Origin: Leadbetterella lacustris
Lineage (GTDB): Bacteria; Bacteroidota; Bacteroidia; Cytophagales; Spirosomataceae
Reading direction: 5' to 3'
Assembly (NCBI GenBank): GCA_965234335.1
Contig: OZ248430.1
Coordinates: 62,001 to 126,000, forward strand
Length of the DNA stretch: 64,000 nucleotides
Position numbers and translations under genes: made by a program. The notes under the pieces were generated by a model. The model was not told the origin of the DNA, made no database searches, and saw nothing but the letters and a program-made list of their open reading frames with translations. Positions 51,809 through 59,980 of this stretch are shown piece by piece (the first letter of the stretch is position 1; the number at the start of each line of letters is the position of its first letter).

Positions 51809-54241
51809 TCAAAACTCCCATATAAATCCGATAGTTGGTGTAACCAATGCCGATGGCTCTGTTAAAATTACAGGAATTCCATTAGAGGCATCTTGTTTGA
51901 TGACACCGCCATCAGTTGTTGCAAAACCTGTATTGGTTTCGTTTCTTTTGAGTGTGAATTCAGGCAATGTTGGCGATTTGGCTAAGTACCAGTTGGTTAC
52001 GTCTAAATATAAATCTAAAGCTGTCTTTTTGAAGTTGATTTTCTTATCAATTCTGATATCACTACTATTGAATGAACCCAAACGCATGGTATTTAGTCTT
52101 GAATAATCATAAACAGTAACTCCTTGTGTGATAAAATTAAGTCTCGAAGCATTTTCGTCGATGGGTGAATAAGGTGCACCGCCTTGCAAGCGAAATTTCA
52201 AGCCAGCTTCCCAGTTTCTACGGAATTTATAGCCCAGTGCAAAACTCATCAGATGTCTATTGTCCCATGAACTAGCAATAAGTTTACCGTCTAAACCACT
52301 GAATAGACTTCTATAATAGGTATAAGAATAAACTCCAAAAAACCTTTTAGTAAGTTTCTTTTGAGCAAAAAATTCAATTCCATAAGTTTTACCATTACCC
52401 GAAAATAAAACCTCTTCATTACCCAAAACATTAAAGTCAGCACCCAAATTGGCCAAAGAAATTCCTGAATTCTTAGAAACGGGCATGTTTTGGTAGAATT
52501 TGTAAAAACCTTCAAACGTGAATCTCAAACTTTCGTTCGGAATAAATTCTAAACCCGAAACCAAATGGTTACTAATTTGATATTCAGCATCTTGATTTAA
52601 CAAAGTGCCGGCTCTATTTGCAAATCCTAAGATTGTGTAAGGTGGTAATTTGAAATATCTACCAGCGGAGGCATTGATGGACCACCGACTATTTAGGAAA
52701 TAGCTCAAAGAAATTCTAGGCGAAAGGGTTTTCAAAAGATTCATTCCATTGTCAGTGAAGCTGTTTCCATCTGTTCTGATTCCACCGCTAACTCCTAGTT
52801 TTTCAAATCTTTTACCGACCTGAACAAATGCCCCGTATTTCATAAATGGATTGATAGGGCTTTCAAAATTGATGCTTAGTTCGGGTTGGACAACCTTTCC
52901 GTTTGCATCAAGAATCTGCTTTCTGATCACATTAAATGTTTGATTGGTATATTTTACCAGCTGGGTAGACAAACCATAGGCTAATTTCCAGCCATTAAAA
53001 GTTTGATTTACATCAAAACGAAGTTTGTTTTCCGCTTCTCGAGAATTTAAATCTAAAGTTTTTGGTGAACTTTCAGGATTCTCATTGTCTTCAAATTTTA
53101 CAATATCATTATTAAACATATTTCTGCTCAGTGCCAAATTCCAATAACCGTTGTTTATCAGCCTCTTAAGCGAGGCACCAACGGTGTAGTTCCATTGATT
53201 GATATTTGGAGCGGAATTGATTGTTTGTGCTTTCTCTGCCGAATATTCATCTGAAATAGCAAAACTAAACTCATCTATGGCACCTAAACCGACAAACGTT
53301 AAGGAGGTTTTTTTGTCTATTTGGTGACTGATTTTTGTTTGAAAATCCCAATAGTTAGGTCGTATGGGAAGGTCGATGGCCTTGAAAAGCAACTGAAGGT
53401 AAGACCTGCGAGCAGAGGCTAGAAAAGTGGTATTTTTCGATAGGGGACCTTCAAAGGTAGTAGCCAATTCGGTTGCACTAAGTCTTATATTTCCCTGAAG
53501 CTCGTTAGGGTTTCCATTTTTTTGTTTAAATTGAAACACAGAACTCAGGGCATTGTCATATCTTGCATCAAATGCCGATGAGCTCAACTTTACGTCTTCA
53601 ATAAAACTCACGTTTAGCATTCCCTGTGGACCTCCGCTGCTTCCCTGTGTTTGAAAATGATTGATTACAGGAACCTCTATGCCGTCGAGATAAAAAACGT
53701 TTTCGTTGGAACCACCGCCTCGTATGATGATGTCATTCCTAAACGAACCACCACCAACTCCACCACCTACACCAGGAAGAATCTGAATAACCTTGCTGAT
53801 ATCAAAGTTCCCACCAGGGTTTGCCTTGATTTCTTCGGTTGTCAGTCTTTGAATACTCAGGGGAGACTCCAATGTGCCAGTAAAAGCGGTTTCTTTTTTT
53901 GCAGTTACTTCCAAGGCCTTTAAATCGTTTTTTTGAGCTTCTAATTCTACTTGGAAGGTATTTTCATTACCTGTATTGATTACAACATTATATAGTGTGA
54001 GGTTTTGATATCCAACATAGCTAAACATAATGTTGTAAGTACCCACAGGTATGTCACTAACACGAAAACTACCATTTTCGTTGGTGGTGCCACCTTTTTG
54101 AGTGCCAACTATTTGCAAACTAACAAAAGGAAGTACTTCTTGGGTGTTTTTATCCACCACTTTGCCCGTGATGCTACCATTTTTTTGAGCATGTACGGTT
54201 ATTGTTACTAATAAAAATGCAATTGTAATTAAGTGTTTCAT
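51809..54241 (-). CDS. TonB-dependent outer-membrane receptor with CarboxypepD_reg-like domain
   Basis: The 810-residue protein has a signal peptide (MKHLITIAFLLVTITVHA), a CarboxypepD_reg-like beta-sandwich at about residues 23-105 (GSITGKVVDKNTQEVLPFV), and a TonB plug at about 115-230. The plug contains QILPGVGGGVGGGSFRNDI and GGGSNENVFYLDG. A long beta barrel ends in TIGFIWEF. It imports a large ligand using TonB energy. No SusD-like gene is adjacent, so a glycan is not implied; cargo is unknown. The frame runs 147 bases further upstream, but the ATG at 54241 gives the signal peptide. Confidence 0.95.
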   Translation of the reverse strand: MKHLITIAFLLVTITVHAQKNGSITGKVVDKNTQEVLPFVSLQIVGTQKGGTTNENGSFRVSDIPVGTYNIMFSYVGYQNLTLYNVVINTGNENTFQVELEAQKNDLKALEVTAKKETAFTGTLESPLSIQRLTTEEIKANPGGNFDISKVIQILPGVGGGVGGGSFRNDIIIRGGGSNENVFYLDGIEVPVINHFQTQGSSGGPQGMLNVSFIEDVKLSSSAFDARYDNALSSVFQFKQKNGNPNELQGNIRLSATELATTFEGPLSKNTTFLASARRSYLQLLFKAIDLPIRPNYWDFQTKISHQIDKKTSLTFVGLGAIDEFSFAISDEYSAEKAQTINSAPNINQWNYTVGASLKRLINNGYWNLALSRNMFNNDIVKFEDNENPESSPKTLDLNSREAENKLRFDVNQTFNGWKLAYGLSTQLVKYTNQTFNVIRKQILDANGKVVQPELSINFESPINPFMKYGAFVQVGKRFEKLGVSGGIRTDGNSFTDNGMNLLKTLSPRISLSYFLNSRWSINASAGRYFKLPPYTILGFANRAGTLLNQDAEYQISNHLVSGLEFIPNESLRFTFEGFYKFYQNMPVSKNSGISLANLGADFNVLGNEEVLFSGNGKTYGIEFFAQKKLTKRFFGVYSYTYYRSLFSGLDGKLIASSWDNRHLMSFALGYKFRRNWEAGLKFRLQGGAPYSPIDENASRLNFITQGVTVYDYSRLNTMRLGSFNSSDIRIDKKINFKKTALDLYLDVTNWYLAKSPTLPEFTLKRNETNTGFATTDGGVIKQDASNGIPVILTEPSALVTPTIGFIWEF

Positions 54242-54313
54242 TTTAGATGTAGAATGATTAAACAAGTATAACCTAAATTGTGTGCAGGTAGTTTTAGTTT
54301 GAAACAAAAAAAC

Positions 54314-54338
54314 ACAAAAAAAGAGGCCGAAGCCTCTT
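54314..54338 (-). terminator. Terminator with TTCG loop
   Basis: On the - strand, AAGAGGC and GCCTCTT pair around TTCG and run into T's. It ends the transcript of the small membrane-protein gene at 54366, 73 bases before the TonB receptor start. Confidence 0.85.
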
Positions 54339-54365
54339 AGCAGTTCAATATAAAGGTAAAATAGG

Positions 54366-54656
54366 TTATACAAGAATGAAAAGACCAACCAATATAGAAG
54401 CAGCGGCAGAGAACCACATAGGTATTCTTTTAGTCTGGTATTGTTGGATATTATAAAGTTTTAAGTATTCTGTTCGCAACCACAAAGAGACTCCAATCAA
54501 TAAGAACAAAAGAGAGGTTGATACACTCAAAGTTTTAGGAGCGAAGCCTTTCAAATCAATGTATAGTAACGTTGAAACGATGGCTAAAACTACCCCAAAA
54601 AATATTAATATGCCAAACAAAAATCTGTAACCGTCTTTTTCTATTGAATTTCTCAT
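54366..54656 (-). CDS. Small integral membrane protein of unknown function
   Basis: The 96-residue protein has three hydrophobic helices (FLFGILIFFGVVLAIVSTLL, SVSTSLLFLLIGVSLW, AAASILVGLFILV) separated by short loops. ATG at 54656 is preferred over a TTG 24 bases earlier. No family recognised. It is monocistronic, with a terminator at 54314. Confidence 0.72.
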   Translation of the reverse strand: MRNSIEKDGYRFLFGILIFFGVVLAIVSTLLYIDLKGFAPKTLSVSTSLLFLLIGVSLWLRTEYLKLYNIQQYQTKRIPMWFSAAASILVGLFILV

Positions 54657-54948
54657 ATTTATGTCGTTTTGTTGATACAAATTTAAATAATTGATTTGGT
54701 ATTTTCCAAATAAAACGAAATATAATTTTGATGAAATTTAAAAAAATAGGTTAAAAAAACAACAATAATTTAAAAAATATATAAAAAAATTAAAATAGTG
54801 CAATTAAAACGAGGGTTATTTTGTTCAAAAAATTGAATTATATCTCTTTTGAAGTTAAAAAATGCCTCTTTTGATATCTTGAAATAAAAAACTGTACACA
54901 TTGCAGGATATTTGGCATTTCTATCTAAATTCAATATTTAATTTTGTT

Positions 54949-55617
54949 TTAATCATTTTCCAAGAAAAACAAATCATTTAAGTAATAAATGTAAGGTTGG
55001 ATAACTTTCAAGTGTTCGAACAGTACTTCTGCAAAGCCCGCTTTTACTATCTCACTATTTTGATATTTACGAATAAAAAACAATTCTTTGCATTTTAGCA
55101 ATTCTATTTCTGGATGATCTTCCGAATAATTTTTCGGAGGCCTTTTCAGTTTTTCACCATGAACTGTCGGAAATGTACTTTTAAATTTGGGGTCTTCAAT
55201 GATACCCTTTAAGATTTCGGGATTGTAATCCAATTCCTGACGAAACTTAGCTAGGTTAGCTGGTGAAGGTTGCCACATACCGGCACCAATAAAAGATTCG
55301 TTGTTCTGTAATTGAAAATAATAGTCTATTCTGCCAGAATGTCTACCGCCGGGGCCAAAGGCCAAAGAGAGGTTATTTTTGTAAGGTGCTTTGTTTTTAG
55401 AGAATCTCACATCTCTGTTTATCCTGAAAATACAATCTTTGATTTGTGTGTTTGCAAAATCGGGCTCAATTTCCTTCAACTTAGTAAGGATGGTATCACC
55501 GAAATCGGTAAAGTTTGCTTTGGCTTGTTCATAAAAAGCACGATTTTCATTGAACCACTCGCGGTTGTTGTTTTCTTCTAAATTTCTCAAAAATTCAAAA
55601 GTAGCTTCTCTTATCAT
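54949..55617 (-). CDS. DUF2461 family protein
   Basis: The 222-residue protein matches DUF2461 with FLRNLEENNNREWFNENR, IFRINRDVRFSKNKAPYKNN, and FGPGGRHSGRIDYYFQL with GAGMWQP. The fold is known in related families; function is not assigned. It is divergent from trpS, and a TAATTTTG box at 55630-55637 on the + strand may serve trpS. Confidence 0.92.
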   Translation of the reverse strand: MIREATFEFLRNLEENNNREWFNENRAFYEQAKANFTDFGDTILTKLKEIEPDFANTQIKDCIFRINRDVRFSKNKAPYKNNLSLAFGPGGRHSGRIDYYFQLQNNESFIGAGMWQPSPANLAKFRQELDYNPEILKGIIEDPKFKSTFPTVHGEKLKRPPKNYSEDHPEIELLKCKELFFIRKYQNSEIVKAGFAEVLFEHLKVIQPYIYYLNDLFFLEND

Positions 55618-55672
55618 ATAATAAATGTCTAATTTTGTGAAAAAGTAAGATTAAAAAAGCGAAAAATAAAAA

Positions 55673-56647
55673 ATGTCTAGAATTTTAACAGGAATACAAG
55701 CAAGCGGCCGACCACATTTGGGCAATATTTTGGGTGCCATAGAGCCAGCAGTGGCCCTGTCGCAAAAGCCAGAAAATGAATCCTTCCTATTTATAGCCGA
55801 CCTACACTCATTAACAACCGTAAAAGACGCAGCTTTGTTGCAGTCCAACACAGCTGCGGTGGCTTCGGCTTGGCTCGCTTGTGGTTTTGATGCTGAGAAA
55901 AACTTCTTTTACAGACAGTCACGGCTAGCGGGATTTCATACCGAGCTTTTGTGGTATTTGAGCTGTCTGACGCCATATCCAATGCTTGCTAATGCACATT
56001 CATTTAAAGAAAAATCTGACAAGCTCTCTGATGTCAATGCTGGCCTTTTTACTTACCCCGTTCTTCAAGCGGCCGATATTATACTTTACCAAGCAAACTT
56101 TGTCCCAGTTGGCAAAGACCAAAAGCAACATTTGGAAATGTCTAAAGACATAGCTGCTACTTTTAACAGAGTTTTTGGAGAAGTTTTTGTTTTGCCAGAG
56201 CCATTGATTAACGAGTCTGTGATGACAATACCTGGCATTGATGGCCAAAAAATGAGCAAGTCTTACAATAATTACATCGATATTTTTTTACCAGAAAAAG
56301 AACTGGACAAACAGATAAAAAGAATTGTAACAGACGCCACCCCTCTAGAGGAACCTAAAAACCCAGATACTTGCCTTGTTTTTAAATTATATGCTCTTCT
56401 TGCAGACGAAGGTCAAATATCGTCTATGAGAGAAAAATATGTAGCTGGAGGTTATGGTTATGGCCACGCAAAAAAAGAATTTTTGGAGCTCATTTTGAGC
56501 AAATACAAAACGCAGAGAGAGGTCTTTAATTTCTATATGGAAAATGCAGATGAACTTGAGACAAAACTTAAAAGCGGCGAAGAGAAGGCAAAAGAAGTGG
56601 CTTCTAAAACTATGAATGAAGTTAGGAAACTCCTAAAATTTGTGTAA
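55673..56647 (+). CDS. trpS: Tryptophanyl-tRNA synthetase
   Basis: The 324-residue class I enzyme charges tRNA-Trp. Its HIGH-like motif is PHLGN in SGRPHLGNILGAIEP, and its KMSKS motif is GQKMSKSYNN; the Trp-specific QAADIILYQANFVPVGKDQKQH is also present (cited in parts). It heads the trpS-PAP2-DUF2147 run, with gaps of 2 bases and a 4-base overlap. Confidence 0.96.
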   Translation: MSRILTGIQASGRPHLGNILGAIEPAVALSQKPENESFLFIADLHSLTTVKDAALLQSNTAAVASAWLACGFDAEKNFFYRQSRLAGFHTELLWYLSCLTPYPMLANAHSFKEKSDKLSDVNAGLFTYPVLQAADIILYQANFVPVGKDQKQHLEMSKDIAATFNRVFGEVFVLPEPLINESVMTIPGIDGQKMSKSYNNYIDIFLPEKELDKQIKRIVTDATPLEEPKNPDTCLVFKLYALLADEGQISSMREKYVAGGYGYGHAKKEFLELILSKYKTQREVFNFYMENADELETKLKSGEEKAKEVASKTMNEVRKLLKFV

Positions 56648-56649
56648 AG

Positions 56650-57198
56650 TTGATTGAAATAATTTTAGACTTTGATAAACAGCTGTTTCTAATCCTAAAT
56701 GGTTTCCATACACCTTGGTTGGACACCGCAATGCTGTTTTTTTCAAAATCAAAAGTCTGGATTCCTTTATATGCGATTATAATTTTTTATTTGTTCAGAA
56801 ACTTCGGATTAAAAGGTGGGGTAAGATTCGTGGCATTGATAGTGTTGTCTGTTGGTATGAGCGATTTTGTTACTTCTGGAATTATGAAGCCCTTTTTTCA
56901 AAGATTAAGACCCTGTCATGATTTCTTAAACGAAATGACATTGGTGGGGAATTGTGGCGGAAAGTACGGATTTGCTAGTTCGCACGCGGCTAACAGCTTT
57001 GCTTTGTTTTACTGTATTTTTAAAATATTTAGCAAGAAACATTTCTGGACAGTTTGCATTTTGGGCTGGGCAATAATCGTTAGTTACAGTCGTATATATC
57101 TAGGGGTTCATTTTCCTTTAGATGTGTTTTTTGGAGGCCTTATTGGAGTTTTATCCTCCACCTTTATTTTTAAACTAAACAAATCAATAACTAGATGA
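56650..57198 (+). CDS. PAP2-family membrane phosphatase, TTG start
   Basis: The 182-residue membrane protein has five hydrophobic helices and the three phosphatase motifs: KPFFQRLRP, SSHAANSF and SRIYLGVHFPLD. It probably dephosphorylates a lipid such as phosphatidic acid or undecaprenyl diphosphate. There is no ATG at the expected position; TTG at 56650 gives the family N-terminus (MIEIILDFDKQLFL), 2 bases after the trpS stop. It overlaps the next gene by 4 bases. Confidence 0.9.
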   Translation: MIEIILDFDKQLFLILNGFHTPWLDTAMLFFSKSKVWIPLYAIIIFYLFRNFGLKGGVRFVALIVLSVGMSDFVTSGIMKPFFQRLRPCHDFLNEMTLVGNCGGKYGFASSHAANSFALFYCIFKIFSKKHFWTVCILGWAIIVSYSRIYLGVHFPLDVFFGGLIGVLSSTFIFKLNKSITR

Positions 57199-57623
57199 AA
57201 AAAGTATTTTCAATAGTCTTTCTCCTTCTAGCACTTACGTTTAACCTTTCTGCACAAGATATCACTAAAGGCACTTGGTACAATGAAGAAAAAAATGCTA
57301 AACTTCAGTTTTATGAAACAAACGGTAAGTTATTTGGCAAAATAGTGTGGCTAAAAGACCCAGATAAAAATGGAAAACCTCTTTTAGATCAGTTTAATCC
57401 TAACGACAAACTTAAAAGTGCTCCGCTTTTGGGATTAGTTTTTTTGAAAAATTTCCAGAAAGGTGGAGAAAAAGCATGGAAAGATGGGACGATTTATGAC
57501 CCAAATAGTGGTAAAACATACGCTAGCAATATGAAATTGGTTAGCCCAACCCAATTAGACGTAAGGGGTTATATAGGAATATCGCTCATTGGCAGGACGT
57601 CAAAATTCACGAAGGCTGATTAA
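57195..57623 (+). CDS. DUF2147 secreted protein
   Basis: The 142-residue protein has a signal peptide (MKKVFSIVFLLLALTFNLSA). The mature part fits DUF2147: GTWYNEEKNAKLQFYE, GKIVWLKDP, WKDGTIYDPNSGKTYAS and LDVRGYIGISLIGRT. Function is not known in the family. It is the last gene of the trpS run; a terminator follows. Confidence 0.9.
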   Translation: MKKVFSIVFLLLALTFNLSAQDITKGTWYNEEKNAKLQFYETNGKLFGKIVWLKDPDKNGKPLLDQFNPNDKLKSAPLLGLVFLKNFQKGGEKAWKDGTIYDPNSGKTYASNMKLVSPTQLDVRGYIGISLIGRTSKFTKAD

Positions 57624-57645
57624 GAATCTATATCTGAGGATACTA

Positions 57646-57684
57646 AAAAGCCTTCCTTAAGTATTGCAACTTAGGAAGGCTTTA
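57646..57684. terminator. Bidirectional terminator
   Basis: AAAAGCCTTCC (from 57646) pairs with GGAAGGCTTT (57674-57683) and extends inward with TTAAGT/ACTTA. It lies between convergent DUF2147 and DinB genes. Confidence 0.82.
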
Positions 57685-57699
57685 TTATAATTTCTTATT

Positions 57700-58254
57700 T
57701 TAGATAAAATCGTCTTCTAAATCATCCTCAAAATATCTGCTTTCGGTATAATCGTCATCTACTGCCTTACCGCCTTTACTAGCTAGTTTCTTTATTATGG
57801 CTATTTGGCCAGAGTGGTATAAGTCGTGGTGAATTATACCATTAAGGAGCGTGTTAAAGTTATACTCTGCCCCAGGAACAATTTCTTGCAAAAAAGAATC
57901 TTCTTTGGTTTCCAATTCTTTTATAAGTTCGTCGTGGCTAAGGGTCAGTTCCATCATAAGCGTTTCTAACTCAAACTGGTCAATTTTACCAATATTCCCC
58001 CAGTTTGCTTTCTCGTCAGAAATATTATAGTTCTCGTCACCTTGCATTTTTTTTACAGCAAACAGCCTCCAGCTGGTTATGTGATAAAGCAACTCTGCAA
58101 TGTTGTGAATATTTCCTGCCGAAAAAGACGCTTCCTTTACTGTGAGGCCTTTGGCAAGCTCCAAAACCGAAGGGCCGTGCCATGCACCACCATGAAATGC
58201 GGTATTAAAAAGATTTTTTAAGTTTTCGATGTTAATGTTTGTATTATTAGCCAT
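57700..58254 (-). CDS. DinB-family protein (paralogue 1)
   Basis: The 184-residue protein folds as a DinB four-helix bundle: first metal His in ELLYHITSWR, then paired His in GIIHHDLYHSGQIA. This is a metal-binding fold that in some members is thiol transferase related. FHGGAWHGPSVLEL near the N-terminus matches the neighbour at 58268, so the two are tandem paralogues. A charged tail (KGGKAVDDDYTESRYFEDDL) distinguishes this one. Reaction unknown. Confidence 0.85.
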   Translation of the reverse strand: MANNTNINIENLKNLFNTAFHGGAWHGPSVLELAKGLTVKEASFSAGNIHNIAELLYHITSWRLFAVKKMQGDENYNISDEKANWGNIGKIDQFELETLMMELTLSHDELIKELETKEDSFLQEIVPGAEYNFNTLLNGIIHHDLYHSGQIAIIKKLASKGGKAVDDDYTESRYFEDDLEDDFI

Positions 58255-58267
58255 ATCAACGAGGTTT

Positions 58268-58726
58268 TCACTGCCACAACACCCATATCATACCCAAGTG
58301 GTAGGTGTCGTGCTGAATTAATCCATTTAGTAGTTTATAAAAATTATAATATTCTCCAGGTACGTTTTTTTGTAAAATATCGTCATCATATTTTTCCAAT
58401 TCAGCTATAAGTGCAAAATGCTGTTTTTTGAGATACTCTATCAATTCGTTGAAATTGTCAGGGTTTGTCATTTCGGCGGTACCCCAATTGTCTTCTTCGG
58501 TTTCTAGACTGTAATGTATATTGTCGTTGAGTTTTTCAATTGTAAACTTCCTCCAAGCAGCCAAATGATAAATGTGCTGAGCAATAGTTTGACTTGAGAA
58601 GTTTTGAACTTGAGATACTTTTTCTAGTGGTAAACTATTGATGATTTCCATAACAGAAGGGCCATGCCATGCGTCTCCGCGAAATACTGTATCAAGATTG
58701 TCGATGATTAATTCTAATGCCTTCAT
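58268..58726 (-). CDS. DinB-family protein (paralogue 2)
   Basis: The 152-residue DinB-fold protein has the metal histidines in QHIYHLAAWR and LIQHDTYHLGMI and shares GDAWHGPSVMEI and NWGTAEM with the neighbour. It precedes paralogue 1 by 13 bases on the - strand, so the pair probably arose by tandem duplication and is co-transcribed. Function unknown. Confidence 0.85.
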   Translation of the reverse strand: MKALELIIDNLDTVFRGDAWHGPSVMEIINSLPLEKVSQVQNFSSQTIAQHIYHLAAWRKFTIEKLNDNIHYSLETEEDNWGTAEMTNPDNFNELIEYLKKQHFALIAELEKYDDDILQKNVPGEYYNFYKLLNGLIQHDTYHLGMIWVLWQ

Positions 58727-58835
58727 TCGTTTTTAGAAATATTTGCAAAAATGATAAAAATCTATTTCAGAATTCATTTTTTGAGCTAAAAAAACAGAAA
58801 ATATTTATTCTTTAAAGAATTTCGATTGTGTTTCT

Positions 58836-59861
58836 TTAGTAATCTCTACCTTTCCAAACTATCTTTTTTGCAAACAAATAGTGTAAAAACTGGAGTAGCC
58901 AAGCGAGAGGCAAATACAATGCAAAAAGCGGAAGGTATTTTGCATAACCCGACAATTTGAGTTTTGACTCAAATCGGAGTACTAAAAAACTGTAAAAACT
59001 AAAAGAAATTAGAAATATAATAAGTGACGTTTTCCAAGAGATAACAGCTATCAGTGCATACAAAGGAAGCGAAACAGCCTGCATGATGCCTAGATATAAG
59101 GGGCCAGAATTGGATTCTATAGCTCCCTGTATCCACCGAATTCGTTGCTCAAAATAATCCTCGGGCGGCACAGTATATGCCACCACTTCAGGAATAAAAA
59201 CCTGCCTAAAATCGTAACCTTCGGCGATTATTTTTTTATATAAGGTGTAGTCTTCCACTATGCTAAATCCTATTTTTTCATAGCCTCCGGCAGCAAAATA
59301 AGCCTCTTTTAATACAGCCATGTTGTTACCCATGCCCGTAGTGGGTATGTTTCGATCCGAAAATAATTTATTGACCGTAAGTACACAAAGCCATTCTAAG
59401 GCTTGCATGCTAGATGTAAAGCTATCATGTTTCATACCGGTTACGCCCACCATCACACCAATCCCTTTTGTGTTTTCAGCCCTGTTGTCCATTTTATTTT
59501 CTAATTCCGAAAGCATTCCTTTAATCCACTGACTCGGCAAAGCCACGTCAGCATCCGTAAAAAAAATATATTTGCCGATGGTTTGGTGCATTATTTTTGC
59601 AAGTGCCCGAGTTTTACCTTTTAGTTCTTCGTTTGTTTGCCTTTCTGGAATATCCACCACTGTAATCCAGGGCTTTCCGTTTGCAAATTTTTGCATTATC
59701 TGAAGGGTGTCGTCAGAGGAATTGTCGTTAGCAAGTATTATTTGTAAGCTTTCTCTAGGATAATCAATTGTTTCTAAAGATTCGAGCATTCGATGAATAC
59801 CCTTTGCTTCGTTTCTTGCTGGTATCAAAACACTTACGGGTATGGCTGTTGTTGTCGACAT
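58836..59861 (-). CDS. Membrane glycosyltransferase, family 2
   Basis: The 341-residue enzyme has the GT2 catalytic blocks: ALIPARNE-like start (VLIPARNEAKGI), DxD in FFTDADVALPS, and the QxxRW block in EQRIRWIQG. Two to three C-terminal membrane helices are also present. It transfers a sugar from a nucleotide sugar to a lipid or polymer at the inner membrane. The product is unknown; no glycan cluster surrounds it. Confidence 0.92.
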   Translation of the reverse strand: MSTTTAIPVSVLIPARNEAKGIHRMLESLETIDYPRESLQIILANDNSSDDTLQIMQKFANGKPWITVVDIPERQTNEELKGKTRALAKIMHQTIGKYIFFTDADVALPSQWIKGMLSELENKMDNRAENTKGIGVMVGVTGMKHDSFTSSMQALEWLCVLTVNKLFSDRNIPTTGMGNNMAVLKEAYFAAGGYEKIGFSIVEDYTLYKKIIAEGYDFRQVFIPEVVAYTVPPEDYFEQRIRWIQGAIESNSGPLYLGIMQAVSLPLYALIAVISWKTSLIIFLISFSFYSFLVLRFESKLKLSGYAKYLPLFALYLPLAWLLQFLHYLFAKKIVWKGRDY

Positions 59862-59980
59862 AAGTTTTGTTTGATGTACTATTAGGCATTAATTATATTT
59901 AAAATGCAAAAATTACAATTTTTACAATAATTTCAATAATTATTCCGGTTTTTTGCGTTTAATTTCTCCGATGATATGGT

